NCBI RefSeq assembly: GCF_905163445.1
Contig: NC_053187.1
Location: forward strand, 6,262,001 to 6,326,000
From: Pararge aegeria
Lineage: Eukaryota > Arthropoda > Insecta > Lepidoptera > Nymphalidae
Length of the DNA: 64,000 bases
Direction: 5' to 3'
Positions 36,291-46,707 of the stretch are shown in pieces. The notes below the pieces were generated by a model. It ran no database searches. It worked only from the letters and a program-made list of their open reading frames with translations, and was not told where the DNA came from. Each line of letters begins with the position of its first letter. Position 1 is the first letter of the stretch. The position numbers and the translations under genes are program-made.

Positions 36291-37194
36291 CATAGACTTA
36301 CGAAGCGTTCATACATATATGTCACCATTATTGTGAGGTGAGGGTATTACTTTCATTCGTTAATTTAAAACTAAAGCTAGGAGGGTTCTAAACGCTCCGT
36401 GCTCTAAGAAGTTAGAAATGCCCACAACAAATTTATCCGGATTTTTTAAATTATCCATCTTACACTCAAATTAATAGATCTTCACCTTTGCAGTACTCCC
36501 CGCCCAATTGTACCCTCTGTCTAACTTGGTCTGTGTATTGTATTATCTGCTATATTAAAATTTTTGTCTGTGGTGTACAATGGTGATCTCTCTAAAGATG
36601 CGAAAATCGTTCAATGAAGGTAAAAATTACAACTGTGTCGAAGTTTTTGGTATCTATTTTATTTCTTTCTATAGGTAGGTAGGTATACGTACGCCAAATT
36701 TAATTTTTCCTTATATATCAGAAGGCAATTAATTTGAAAAAAAAGTTACAAAAAAAAAGCTCACGTCGAGTTACTTTTAAACGTTGTAATGCACATAAAA
36801 TTTAAACTTGGATCACGCGAATCACTTCGTAAAAAATTTAAACGAATAGGTATACTTACAGTAGCATCGCAATATATTTATAATAATATAGTCTTTGTGA
36901 GACAAAATACTCTTTATAAACAAAAAGCTGATATTAACAATCGATCAGAAACGGACATTAATTAGTGATATCTGCATATCGTCTGCGAAAGGTGCAGAAC
37001 TCCTTTGTGGGATTGAGTATACGCTTTTACAACATGATTCCTACGGTAATTCTGGACCTACCGTTGCATACATTCAAAAAATGTGTAAAAAAACCATCTA
37101 ATACAGCGGGGTTACTATACATTTGATTAATTTCTTAATGACAAGGTAGATTGGAAGCTGCCAGCTTCGCTCTCATCTCCCGCAAGATAGAAAA

Positions 37195-37360
37195 ATGATT
37201 GTAGATTTTGATGTTGGAAAAGAGCAATTACTGAGTTTCTTGCCGTCTCTTCTGGAATCTGCTTTCTGAACCGGTGTTAGAGTGACTAAAACAGACATAC
37301 TTGACGTTTCAAAAGTGCTTATAAAGTAGGCCTACTTAAAATAACTGAATTTGAATTTTG
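37195..37360 (-). repeat. Dispersed repeat 'B', minus strand
   Basis: GAGCAATTACTGAGTTTCTT, TGCTTTCTGAACCGGTGTTA, GACGTTTCAAAAGTGCTTAT, then AAGTAGGCCTACTTAAAATA. Confidence 0.6.
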
Positions 37361-37954
37361 ATATAAAAAAAAAATAATAAAGCTAAGCTACTTGATTTCT
37401 TTGGAACAATCATAAGAGAACTTAAAAAGCTGACAAAGATATTGCAATGTTTAATATCTCATCACACACGATAGGTACAGATAGATAGATACCTACAGAT
37501 TAGTCTACAGATAGCGGTCACCCCACAAATAAATCTGATTTACTGCTGATCCCATCTCTGTGCATTACCACCCTTGATTACTCCCTGCGGTAGCGCTTGC
37601 CGCCGATATTTAATAAACTGCTATGCAAGTTATAAAGTTATACAAAATACTAATTAAAAATACAACCCCTTATCAGAGATGAAAAAGTTCAGATAAATCG
37701 TTCTAGAAAGATAAGAGTCATACCTAATTATTAGTTTAAACATATACATTACGATTTAACATGTGTTACAGTATATTTATAAAGTGGGTAAATAGTTAAA
37801 CTTTTGATAACTATAAATTCATATTTGTCAGATATTTTATTAAAATGATTAGGATTTTGCAAATACGCTTATAATTATTAATTAGTTAATAGATAGTTTT
37901 CAAGAAAAAAATAAAAAAAATATTTGTATAATTACCAATGTTTTGACATTAAGT

Positions 37955-38050
37955 ATTTTGATATAAATACGACTGCATTATTTATACACTTCAGTCTTAC
38001 ATGGACTCGAACGATGCAAAGATACCTCCCGGTGTCTAGTCGTTATCACG
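37955..38050 (+). promoter_or_regulatory. TATA + initiator promoter-like module, copy 2
   Basis: TATAAATA at 37962-37969 and CTTCAGTC with the initiator A at 37993, 31 bp apart as in copy 1. GACTCGAACGATGCAAAGAT and GTCGTTATCAC downstream match copy 1, and sequence upstream (ATAGTTTTCAAGAAA) matches too, so about 250 bp was duplicated. Only short frames follow, one of 15 codons from the ATG of the GATGCAA motif. Product unknown; could drive a small or non-coding RNA. Confidence 0.45.
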
Positions 38051-38264
38051 TGTTTAAATAATTAATTTAAAGAATAAAAGCCCAAGAAATTAATTGAATT
38101 AAAAATTAGTTCAAGTCTAACCAGAAGGATAATTAGTTATTGTTTGTAGTCGTACAAGCATTAGACTTCTTTAAAATTACCTTGACGAAAAAAGTCGCAC
38201 CATAAGGTTTCTATTTTACCATTTTAATAACTGAACCCTAAAAAAGAACGCATGCTAAATTCAA

Positions 38265-38311
38265 ATTCAAAACTCATTTAATTCAATTAGGCCTTATATA
38301 TAAGCACTTAT
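38265..38311 (+). repeat. Dispersed repeat 'B', left half, split by a SINE
   Basis: AACTCATTTAATTCAATTAG, GCCTTATATATAAGCACTTA; the continuation is at 38583. Confidence 0.65.
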
Positions 38312-38576
38312 AAGACGGCCGACTGGCGCAGTGGGCAGCGACCCTGCTTTCTGAGTCCAAGGCCGTGGGTTCGATTCCCACAACTGGAAAATGTTTGTGT
38401 GATGAGCATAAGTGTTTTTCAGTGTCTGGGTGTTTATATGTATTTTCTAAGTATTTATTTATATATAATTCCTAAAAATATTCATCAGTCATCTTAGTAC
38501 CCATAACACAAGCTACGCTTACTTTGGGGCTAGGTGGCGATGTGTGTATTGTCGTAGTATATTTATTTATTTATTT
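38312..38576 (+). mobile_element. SINE family 1, full length, with target-site duplication
   Basis: Reference copy of the family. Box A TGGCGCAGTGGGCAGCG, box B GGTTCGATTCCCACAACTGG, body GTGTCTGGGTGTTTATATG and AGCTACGCTTACTTTGGGGC, tail TATTTATTTATTTATT. It is flanked by ACTTAT at 38306-38311 and 38577-38582 and interrupts a family-B repeat. The tRNA-like head gives polymerase III transcription; a partner LINE supplies mobility. The short TSD is what is visible; it may have been longer before mutation. Confidence 0.85.
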
Positions 38577-38582
38577 ACTTAT

Positions 38583-38680
38583 GTAACATCAAGTCGGTCT
38601 ACTTGTAATGACTCTACCACTGGTTCCGAAGGCAGATTCTACCGAGAAATGCAGGCAAGAAACTCAGCAGATGAGAGATA
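38583..38680 (+). repeat. Dispersed repeat 'B', right half
   Basis: AACATCAAGTCGGTCTACTT, GACTCTACCACTGGTTCCGA and AAGAAACTCAGCAGATGAGA continue the unit broken at 38311. Confidence 0.65.
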
Positions 38681-38959
38681 AATTAAAGAACTCAGTCATT
38701 ACAAACGAAAGGAGCCATTTTCCTAAATGCTTAAATAGAAGCCAGGACTGGCTATTAAATATATATACTAATCGTCGCACACTCTTAAAAATCTATACTT
38801 ACAAATTTGTAGCGCAAATATAGTAGGTATACTTTAAAAGAAATATATATTTAAATGTATGTTGGTGATTGCATTGCGTGCACATTTAATTCAATTCCAT
38901 AGAATATCAGGCTTCAGTGCCCAGTGGCACTAAACAAAAATAAGATAAACTACATTTTT

Positions 38960-39190
38960 ATCAACTGCTCTGTCTTGCGTTAATCGTCCAAACACAATTA
39001 CATCTGTTATTTAAAAATAAACTATTTGGTTCTCGGTGACACCCCCTGATGTTCCTGGGCTCATTTAACCCCCTCGATCATAAAATGGAACAATAACTGC
39101 CTGGTCCAGGGGCGGCCGGGGATCTGATTGCAGCCGTTTAACAGCCCCACTTTAGGGCGAAATTGTGGGGATTTTGTATCGATTTTTGTT
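38960..39190. promoter_or_regulatory. GC/CpG-retaining unique block, candidate conserved element
   Basis: TCTCGGTGACACCCCCTGAT, CAGGGGCGGCCGGGGATCTG and TTTAGGGCGAAATTGTGGGG differ in composition from flanks and match no repeat here. No coding frame supported. Inference from composition. Confidence 0.28.
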
Positions 39191-39546
39191 TCTCTAGCTT
39201 CTAATTAAGTAGTTAATGGATTAAATAAGAGAACTATGTCGATGATTTTCTCAATATGTATGCAAGGCGTAATTATTATTTAATTTGGGAGGTAATTTTA
39301 GTAATCAAAAAGACACATTGGGTCCTCTATTTCTATTTACTAATACGTACAATTTTATTAGTAGATTTCTTAAATAGAAAATACCCTATGTGCCTTCTTC
39401 TCTGCAGATACTACCTGCTTAAAAAAACTCGTCAAAATCAGTTCAGCCGTTCTAAACATTAGCCTGGCCAAAAATAAAAATTTTAAAAACCTTTGTTTGT
39501 GTTATCTTGACTCTCATCTAATCATCTGGGTAGTCATTTCTAAATC

Positions 39547-39653
39547 ACTGATACTAAACCTTTGTTTATTTGGATATAGATTATGTAAATATTGAGAACA
39601 CGACTAAATATTTACATAATCTATATCCAAATAAACAAAGGTTTAGTATCAGT
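39547..39653. repeat. Perfect 47-bp inverted repeat with 13-nt loop
   Basis: The left arm at 39547-39593 begins ACTGATACTAAACCTTTG and the right arm at 39607-39653 is its exact reverse complement. The loop is 39594-39606. As RNA it would fold into a long unbranched hairpin; as DNA it is a near-palindrome. No mismatch exists in 47 pairs, implying recent origin, gene conversion or selection. It is not part of any repeat family seen here. Confidence 0.95.
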
Positions 39654-39718
39654 AGAATAGTATCTAAAAGAATACTTTGGCTCATTCAATAATTATTACA
39701 TATTGCTCTTTACTTTAA

Positions 39719-40040
39719 CTGCCTCGTTGGTCAAGTGGTTTGATGTTCAACAACGGATCAGTAGGTTTTAGGTTTGAATCTAAGGTCGGGCTGAATCTTG
39801 GTAGGTATTGGGTTTTTCTGTTCAAAATATTCTCATTACCAGCCCCGAGTGAAAAAATGGGCGGTCAATATGCGTGCCTCGTAAAGTACGCTAAGAAGCC
39901 GCGCCGGTCCCGATTAGCATCCCGGTCGTTAAGGCCCACCAACACACATTGTAGCAGTGTGGTGGTTTCATGCCCTATAACCCTCTCTCCTATGAGAGGC
40001 GAGGCTGGAACCCAGATGTGTGACGCTAACAGGCTCAAGG
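39719..40040 (+). mobile_element. tRNA-derived SINE, family 4
   Basis: ACTGCCTCGTTGGTCAAGTG (box A) and GGTTTGAATCTAAGGTC (box B-like) precede a body with TTGGGTTTTTCTGTTCAAAA, GTACGCTAAGAAGCCGCGCC and ATGAGAGGCGAGGCTGGAAC. I recall this as a common lepidopteran SINE. The 113-codon frame across it is not a gene. Possible short relatives lie at 19618 and 41095-41155. Confidence 0.55.
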
Positions 40041-40209
40041 TGGATATCTCTCTTTACATTAGAGACTTTACGTATCTATAACATTCAGCGAAGTCTTGTA
40101 AATTGTAAACCGACACAGGATTAAGTTGAAAGTGTTTTTTTTTACCAATAGGCATCTATGATGTTCGGAAGTATCTAGTACATGTATGTTATAAGTATTT
40201 ATATAGTAT

Positions 40210-40287
40210 TTAATTATCTTAGTAGGTACACATAACACAAGCTACGCTTACTTTGGCGACTTGATGGCGATGTGTGTATTGTCTACT
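40210..40287 (+). mobile_element. SINE family 1, 3' fragment
   Basis: CATAACACAAGCTACGCTTA then GATGGCGATGTGTGTATTGT. Confidence 0.65.
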
Positions 40288-40689
40288 TTATCCAAAATAT
40301 ATGTTATTTTAGCTGAAATCAAAGGTATTGTTAGTATAAGTTGCCAATTATATTTTTAAAAATTATTTCCCGCGAAAACGCTCTCCGTGTCATGGTCTCA
40401 CTCAAGACGTCATAGGCAAAATAGAACTATAAAAGGAAGTCATTGTTCCATAGCTAAAGATTATCGTCATCATGCCTATTAAATAGTTTATATTGCAAGT
40501 AAGGTTTTTTTAAGAAACTAAAGAATAATTGTGATAGCTAGGCGTTATTGATGGCAAGTCGTTTTTCTTTTACAAAACTTTTTTGATCCCATAATCCTCG
40601 CAGTAGACGGCGAAAATTTCATAAATCAATCAAACTTCCAAAGAAAGATCATAACTCCCACGCAACGAGTCTTCTGGAAAACTTAAATT

Positions 40690-41000
40690 ACTCTTTTTCC
40701 GCATTAGGTACGAGTGCGAAAAATCTTCTTGACGGGCCGAGAAATTGATGGTGTCGAAAAAATGGGCGAGTCTAAATCCGGCGAACTTTTTACGTCAGCC
40801 GAGTTTCACTTAAACGAGTTCCTACATCCATTTCGAAGTTGGTCGTATACGGCGGGCTGACAAATTTTAATGAACCTAAGCGGGCCGCTAATGTCTGCGA
40901 CTTGCGTAATGGGAAAACTTGGCAGCCTCCGCCCCGTTTTAGAAGGAATTCGCCGAGGATTTTTGCCTTAAACGCGTAGATACAACCCACAAAGTTGCGA
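40690..41000. promoter_or_regulatory. CpG-retaining unique block, candidate conserved element
   Basis: GACGGGCCGAGAAATTGATG, TAAATCCGGCGAACTTTTTA, TACGGCGGGCTGACAAATTT, AAGCGGGCCGCTAATGTCTG and CTCCGCCCCGTTTTAGAAGG. It overlaps an 87-codon minus-strand frame with no recognisable domain. A short upstream part (TCAATCAAACTTCCAAAGAAAG, 40626-40647) resembles 43219-43240. Confidence 0.3.
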
Positions 41001-41204
41001 TTGTTTTCAAGCACATTCACAAAAGTCAATGAAACAATTAATACTTCAGACATATTTTATACCTACTCGTAACTTATTTTGAATGAACATATGTTTATTG
41101 GCTCGTTTTCCAGTCAGCATTTCGATTACGGATCACAGTGTCCAGGGTTCGATGCCAGGTTGATGAGCCACGTAATGTCTCTTAAAAAGTTGAAAGTCTG
41201 TTTT

Positions 41205-41430
41205 AAACGTAAGCTTATAGAAAAGTTCTATTTTAGTATAAAGGATGAGGTACGTAATCGATAAAAAGCATGGGTGTGAATTATTGGTCTAACCAGGTTG
41301 CTCTTCTAATAATTTAAAATGACAATGTGAGATGGTGATAACCAAAAAAAAACACTCGGCTAAGTTTGTTGTGGGCTCCTACTTAGACCTGGACCAGGAC
41401 GCTTTGGAACCCTCGTAGCTTTAGTTTTAA
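41205..41430. repeat. Dispersed repeat 'E' (copy of 9650-9850)
   Basis: AGCTTATAGAAAAGTTCTAT, TGGGTGTGAATTATTGGTCT, AACCAGGTTGC, GACAATGTGAGATGGTGATA and GTTGTGGGCTCCTACTTAGA parallel 9650-9850 base by base in the same order. The continuation CTTTGGAACCCTCGTAGCTT is present only here. Confidence 0.6.
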
Positions 41431-41774
41431 GTTTACAAATATTGGTTATGACCATCATCACACTACCGTGTACACATTTAAGCATCAAAAATGCAATCTA
41501 TGGGCCTACTTGAATAAAAATATTTTTGACCGTGACTTTGGTTGTATTTTGTGAAATAAATTCCCTGTACCGCTACGAAGAGCACGTTAATTCGCCGCGA
41601 TTATAATGACTAGTAACGGATAATACCTAATCGTAAAAGTCCGCCAACCCGCATTGGAACAGGTCCAATTTAAAAACAAATATCCCGCGTTAATATCAAA
41701 GAGATGTAAAACTTAACATCGCAAAATTTTATACGTTTTTTATACAAATAAAACTTACACTATTATGTTCGAAC

Positions 41775-41905
41775 TGAGTTACTTGCCGGCTCAGTGAAAT
41801 TTGCCTTACGAACCGGTGGTAGAGCCACTACAAACAGACTTACTTAACATCTCAAAAGTGCTTATAAACCAAGCCTACTGGAAATGAATAAATTTTGAAT
41901 TTAAG
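41775..41905 (-). repeat. Dispersed repeat 'B', minus strand
   Basis: TACGAACCGGTGGTAGAGCC, ACATCTCAAAAGTGCTTATA. Confidence 0.6.
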
Positions 41906-42354
41906 TGAAGATGGTACAGAGACAGCATGAATACTTAATTAGAGTAGAAGTAGTAATTTCAATATTAGATTACTCGTAATTATAAAGATGTGCCGTTTAT
42001 TAATAGTGGGCTCTCGTTCTGTATAAAACCTTTTTTGTCCACCTCGCAAAATAAACGATTGTATCGTTAATATAAAATTCTACCAATATCTATCATGTCT
42101 GTATGTATCACTACTAAGGATAGGATTTGCTGGTTTGAACGCAATCTTTTTATAAAAAGATTTTCATTAATTTTCCGCTATAATATTTCTGCATAAGTAA
42201 TGTTTTAAAATGTTTTCAAACCAAAGATATAACAAATACATACGGAAAAATTGCAAAATTTGAAAAACTCGCTTGGCTCACTCAAAAATGTTTTAATTCA
42301 CACAATTACATTTTGAAATTGTATTATACCCCTTCAACAATAAAATGCGCAATC

Positions 42355-42665
42355 ATTTTAGCGTGTGCCATTCGAACTCTTTCATCGTTCGAACGGTGTA
42401 CATTACATTATAAATTTAGACGTGGTCGTTCTATGACCAGCGAAAAAACGTAGGGACCACATGATTGTGATTTAAACAGCGAACCCCCGGTTAAAGGCGG
42501 CGTTGGAGTCATCCATCATACGCTTTACATATGTTTGAATAAAGCTCGTGGGAAAACGATTTCCTCTCAGAAGTTAAAGCGGCGTTCTGCAGCTACGTAG
42601 GGTGACCACGGCTTTGTGTGCGTGACCTTTGGCCGACCGTAATTAGTGGTCTTTTGTTTTGTTTT
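42355..42665. promoter_or_regulatory. CpG-retaining unique block, candidate conserved element
   Basis: CTTTCATCGTTCGAACGGTG, GACGTGGTCGTTCTATGACC, GCGAACCCCCGGTTAAAGGC, GGCGGCGTTGGAGTCATCC and GCGTGACCTTTGGCCGACCG. No repeat signature, no coding frame. TGACCTTTG is a half-site pattern for nuclear receptors of the HNF4/FTZ-F1 kind. Confidence 0.3.
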
Positions 42666-43308
42666 GGCTGTCAGTTGTCCTAGATTAGACTACTGTTTTC
42701 TGTGCGGGCGTTGGTTTAAATTATAAAATAAATCATTATACCTACAGCAAGTTTTATACATGTACGTTCTAAATCTTTTTCATTATAATTAAAAAAAATA
42801 ATGAGCATAACGAAAACCCACATAAATATACTTTATTCCGATTTTGAAGTGACGTTTTAAGAAAAAAAAAGTAAGGAAAAATACATTGGAAACTTGAAAT
42901 ATGTCATCAGGTTGAAACAAAGAAAATATGAAGGTTTTACATTATTTGATATTTTAAAACATACTTTTGTTTACATTTATATTTATTTTAAGACAGCTAA
43001 GAAATATATTTAATTCCCAACTTTCAATATAATATCCATTATTCTACTAGTCAAGGATATTTATTTGGTACACACATTAAATGAGCTATGAAAAAAATAT
43101 TATTTTGACGTTATGTTGTGGCGGCCGTCTTGGTTTTGAAATATGTCATAGTTATTGAGAGAGTTCTGACAAAATATGCAATCCGCCATTTTCCCAATTT
43201 TCATCAAACATCGCTCACTCAATCAAACTTCTAAAGAAAGGAAAACTCCCGACTGATTTAACTTTCGAACAAAAAAGCAAATTCTTAATCGGTTCATCCG
43301 TTCGGGAT

Positions 43309-43370
43309 ATACACACACACACACATACACATATGCACACACACACATCACACACATACACATATGCACA
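43309..43370. repeat. (CA)n microsatellite with ATATGCA interruptions
   Basis: ACACACACACACATACACAT, repeated twice with the interruption ATATGCACACAC. Two Cys/Val-rich minus-strand frames across it are artefacts of the repeat. Confidence 0.9.
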
Positions 43371-43519
43371 CTCATACGCATCAAACATAATATAACACCC
43401 TGTTCTTGCGTTTTGCGAGTCAAAAAATATACAAAAATATTTTACCAAAAAATCAATGAAAATTATACAAGTAAGTGTTGTCTCAAAATCTTCACCTTTT
43501 CAAGATGATGACCTACAAG

Positions 43520-43605
43520 GGTGCATTAGAGCGGCGTGGTGGGTCTATGATCTAAAACTGGGAGAGACGAGGACTGTGCCCAGCAGTGGGTCGTTGAATC
43601 GTCCT
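43520..43605 (+). mobile_element. LINE 3'-tail fragment
   Basis: GCGGCGTGGTGGGTCTATGA and GAGGACTGTGCCCAGCAGTG are a common end of lepidopteran LINE copies (compare the minus-oriented CACTGCTGGACACGGGCCTC at 57910). Confidence 0.5.
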
Positions 43606-43774
43606 CACTCTTCTAGCACTCCTATCCAGCAATGGGGACATGAATAGACTAAGGATTATGAAAGCAAGCTGAGTTTACATTTATACGACAGTCCTGAACT
43701 ATAGCCGTATCATGGTGCACATATTACAAATAGCGGATTAGGGCAGTTTAGCAAACAAGGCGTCACTGGCGTGT

Positions 43775-43930
43775 GCCGGCACCCTTACAGCTAATGCCGT
43801 ATTAATGTCTATTAGAAGCCGCCCTTTGTTCTGGCCTAGAGTTGACGATTTATTCAGATTTATTAAACTAAGCCGACGTGCTAAGCCGCCGGCTCACGCA
43901 CGAGACGGCGATACAAACAAAAGTCAAGTA
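43775..43930. promoter_or_regulatory. CpG-retaining unique block, candidate conserved element
   Basis: TCTATTAGAAGCCGCCCTTT, GTTCTGGCCTAGAGTTGACG, CTAAGCCGCCGGCTCACGCA and GAGACGGCGATACAAACAAA. Composition-based inference only. Confidence 0.28.
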
Positions 43931-44051
43931 GGTACTGCGATTGTACGATTGCGCCCGTAAATAAACAATATAAGTTGTTAATCGTGTAGTAATTTCGAAT
44001 TAGTTTTTATCACACGATAAAGTTAAATGGTTGATACCACAATATAAATAA

Positions 44052-44200
44052 CTAGCTGTTGCCCGCCACTTCATCTTTTTGTATGGGTTCTTTAAAATTA
44101 CTGTAACTTTCAGGTTATTTTCATGTGATGTGTAAACCTGTAATATGCAACCCTACTTTAATAAGGCTCATAACAAATAATGCCTATTTTCACTTAACAT
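44052..44200 (-). mobile_element. Helitron-like 3'-end fragment, minus strand
   Basis: ACTAGCTGTTGCCCGCCACT begins at the left edge, the reverse complement of the family 3' end. Confidence 0.5.
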
Positions 44201-44721
44201 AGACATCGCCCAAAATCGAATACTTAATCATGTAGGTGATGTCTATAGAAAATAAACGTTTCACCAATTCTTAGGTGATCATTATTGGTGAATGGTTGAC
44301 GTACCTTTGCCTATGGATCTCCTTAGATTAGGCGTTACTTATTTAGGAATTGCCTTGTTCATCGTTAGTGAAAACGGGCATTAGTAGTACAAACCTCTTC
44401 GGGTAAATAACCGATTGAGGAGAAGCTGGTTTAAAGATATTTTGCTATATAATTGTGATGGTCAATATGGAAAAAATCCTGCAATCCTAATAGTTAGACA
44501 CTAATTTCTATTAGACTTTTTTAAACAAAACTCTTTTGACGTTCTCTAACAATACATCGCCTGCAAAACCTTAAGAGCAATTACATTGATTTGAGGTGGG
44601 AACATACTAAATGCGATTGCTGTGATAATTTGCAGCTTCAGTGCAATCAAATTCGAATCACTCTTAATTCAAATACAGCGGGCACTATTGATGCATTCGA
44701 ACATGGTAATTTCATAAATCA

Positions 44722-44752
44722 TAAATCGACTAAATTGGCTTTAGTCGATTTA
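44722..44752. repeat. 13-bp perfect inverted repeat, 5-nt loop
   Basis: TAAATCGACTAAA, loop TTGGC, then TTTAGTCGATTTA. Short stable stem in otherwise plain DNA. Confidence 0.85.
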
Positions 44753-45104
44753 GTATTACACTTAATATTACCTTATGGCAAATATTCTGTAACTTTTCAA
44801 TAGTTATTCACCGTTAGTTCGTATTTGAAAACAGAAAACAGTTCCTCAATTAACAAAAACTAAGCAGGGTATTTCTATTTTTGTTGCCACCTCACATGTA
44901 ATTAAATATCTAAATAATTATTTATTAGCATTAATATTTCCCAAGTTTCTTTTTGATTGAATTCTTTAGGCCTTAATAGATTATTTTAATAAGCTTACGT
45001 TTAATTAAAGCATTTGTATGTTATGTATAATATATCTTTTGGAATAGGTATCTAAACCTACTGAATTTAATCTATAGAAATTTCCACAAAACAATCTCAT
45101 TACC

Positions 45105-45430
45105 GGCGTTTCACTTTACACTTCCTGCCCATTCGTGTGCAATCTGTAGTGTGCAAATCCGTTAATCTCATTTTGGCGGGTAGTCGAGACGCACGTGGCG
45201 CCACGTGGCGGCAAATCAAACTAATCTCGGGCCCGTACGCGGCGGCGGGCGAAGCGCGTGCGCGGCGTAGATAAGGCCAAGAAACGCCATTCATCCTCGG
45301 TTCTTTTGTCGTGAACAATCACATATTTATTTATGATATTTGCTACAAGTAACCTGCCACCCCTACGCGTTAATGCCCCCAGCCTAGCTAACTGAAGCGT
45401 TCCTATTGTTAAGCGTTGATATCCTAACAT
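45105..45430. promoter_or_regulatory. CpG-rich block, candidate promoter or conserved element
   Basis: GACGCACGTGGCGCCACGTG contains two overlapping CACGTG E-boxes in a dyad, followed by CTCGGGCCCGTACGCGGCGG and GAAGCGCGTGCGCGGCGTAG, with GATAAGGCC next to it. It is the most CpG-dense stretch between 34 and 57 kb. It lies 1.3-1.6 kb upstream of FAM32A, too far for its core promoter. Two overlapping 70-codon minus-strand frames show no domain. Confidence 0.35.
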
Positions 45431-45579
45431 AACGTTTTGATAAAATAGTAATATGAAGAAGTAATTTTATGATTTTGAGATACTTTAAATTTGTTAGGAA
45501 ATAATATACTAATTTATTGTTTATTGAATGAGCTGACGCTATATTGTTATTACTTTACTATATACTCACGTGCTATACA

Positions 45580-45770
45580 ATAATAATATTATAAGTGCAA
45601 AGAATATGTTTGTTAGTTTGTTTCCTACCATGCTCAACCATTGCATCGATATTAACGAGATTTGGCGCAGAGATAGACTACACTCTGAAAACAGGCTAAG
45701 AATAGATGGACTTTTATCTCGGAAGAAAAGACCGGGGTCCGTTTCTTCCGGATAGCATCTTTTAATACAT
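45580..45770 (+). mobile_element. Helitron-like or related non-autonomous fragment
   Basis: TAATATTATAAGTGCAAAGA, TATGTTTGTTAGTTTGTTTC, GATTTGGCGCAGAGATAGAC. Start-type sequence of the family; the end is not found. Confidence 0.35.
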
Positions 45771-46484
45771 TTATCTTTATTTATATTATAGTAATTTTAT
45801 CTACGAAAACGGTCTCAGTGGCCAGCCTCAGAACATGTTCAGACGCTCCGGGATCTTCTAAAAACGTACCGATGCTTGCTTAAGCAACGCCTTGTGAGAT
45901 TTTCTCCGAACCTCATGGCCTTCGTTGTGTGGTACGACAAGCTTGTACCACAGCTACATAGCCGTCGCGTCGTTGATGTTTGTATGTCAAAAACTATCTT
46001 ACTTACAGAAACAGATATTCGTTTCCCCCACTGCAGGCCAAATCAAGCTGTATTCTAAGCGAGTAACATACACAGTAGTAGTACAGATCTACAAATTTTT
46101 TTTTTTTAAAATAAGCCAGCAGAAAAATGCTATCGCGCTACCTTTTCCCAGTTATATAAAATCTGTAGCCACTAATCGGTTTCTACGCGGCATTGTAGCT
46201 GAACATTTATTCGGTTAAACGGCTCAGACTTTAAGGCCACAGCGACCATACCGAAGCGCCATGGAGGCGTCGCGTTGTATATAAATAAGAAATAAATACA
46301 GTGCTTTTGAAGTGATTGTTGCATGCAGCATGTTCACACGAGCTGCCCTGTTCATTGTCAATAGTTACAATCCTATTAACTACCGATAAAATTTAAGTAA
46401 CTGTAGTAATGTATCTTACAATTTCCTTATAAAAATAACTATAACGATATTAAACCGTCCTCTAGGTATTTATCCTACGTATTT

Positions 46485-46707
46485 ATCTATGGGCTACTGT
46501 CACTTTGACAGCGGGCAACGAATAAATCATTGACGTCAGTCAATTTGACAAACTTGACAGCAAAAGAAAATTCATCAGACAAGTAAACAACTCACGACTT
46601 TTAATTTACTTCTAGTATCGTGAATAATAACTTGTACCTACCTAACGGGAGTTGGAAGCACAGAAGGGAAATAAAACTTGGTATCAACCATTTAGATTTT
46701 ATAAGCA
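46485..46707 (+). promoter_or_regulatory. FAM32A promoter region
   Basis: Contains TGACGTCA (46531-46538), 170-177 bp before the ATG, within a cluster of TTTGACA/TTGACAG words (ACTTTGACAGCG, CAATTTGACAAACTTGACAG). The CRE palindrome is also found 75-81 bp before the NSF start. No TATA box seen, as expected for a housekeeping gene. Confidence 0.4.

Noticed and set aside
38312..38390. Possible tRNA gene
   Set aside because: Box A and box B are present, but the sequence does not close into a cloverleaf and continues into the SINE body. The same applies to the other SINE heads.
39740..40081. 113-codon plus-strand frame
   Set aside because: It coincides with a tRNA-derived SINE (family 4).
40790..41053. 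87-codon minus-strand frame over a CpG-rich block
   Set aside because: No domain, no neighbouring exon and no family resemblance. The block is more cautiously treated as non-coding.
43215..43448. Two Cys/Val-rich minus-strand frames
   Set aside because: They are produced by the interrupted (CA)n microsatellite.
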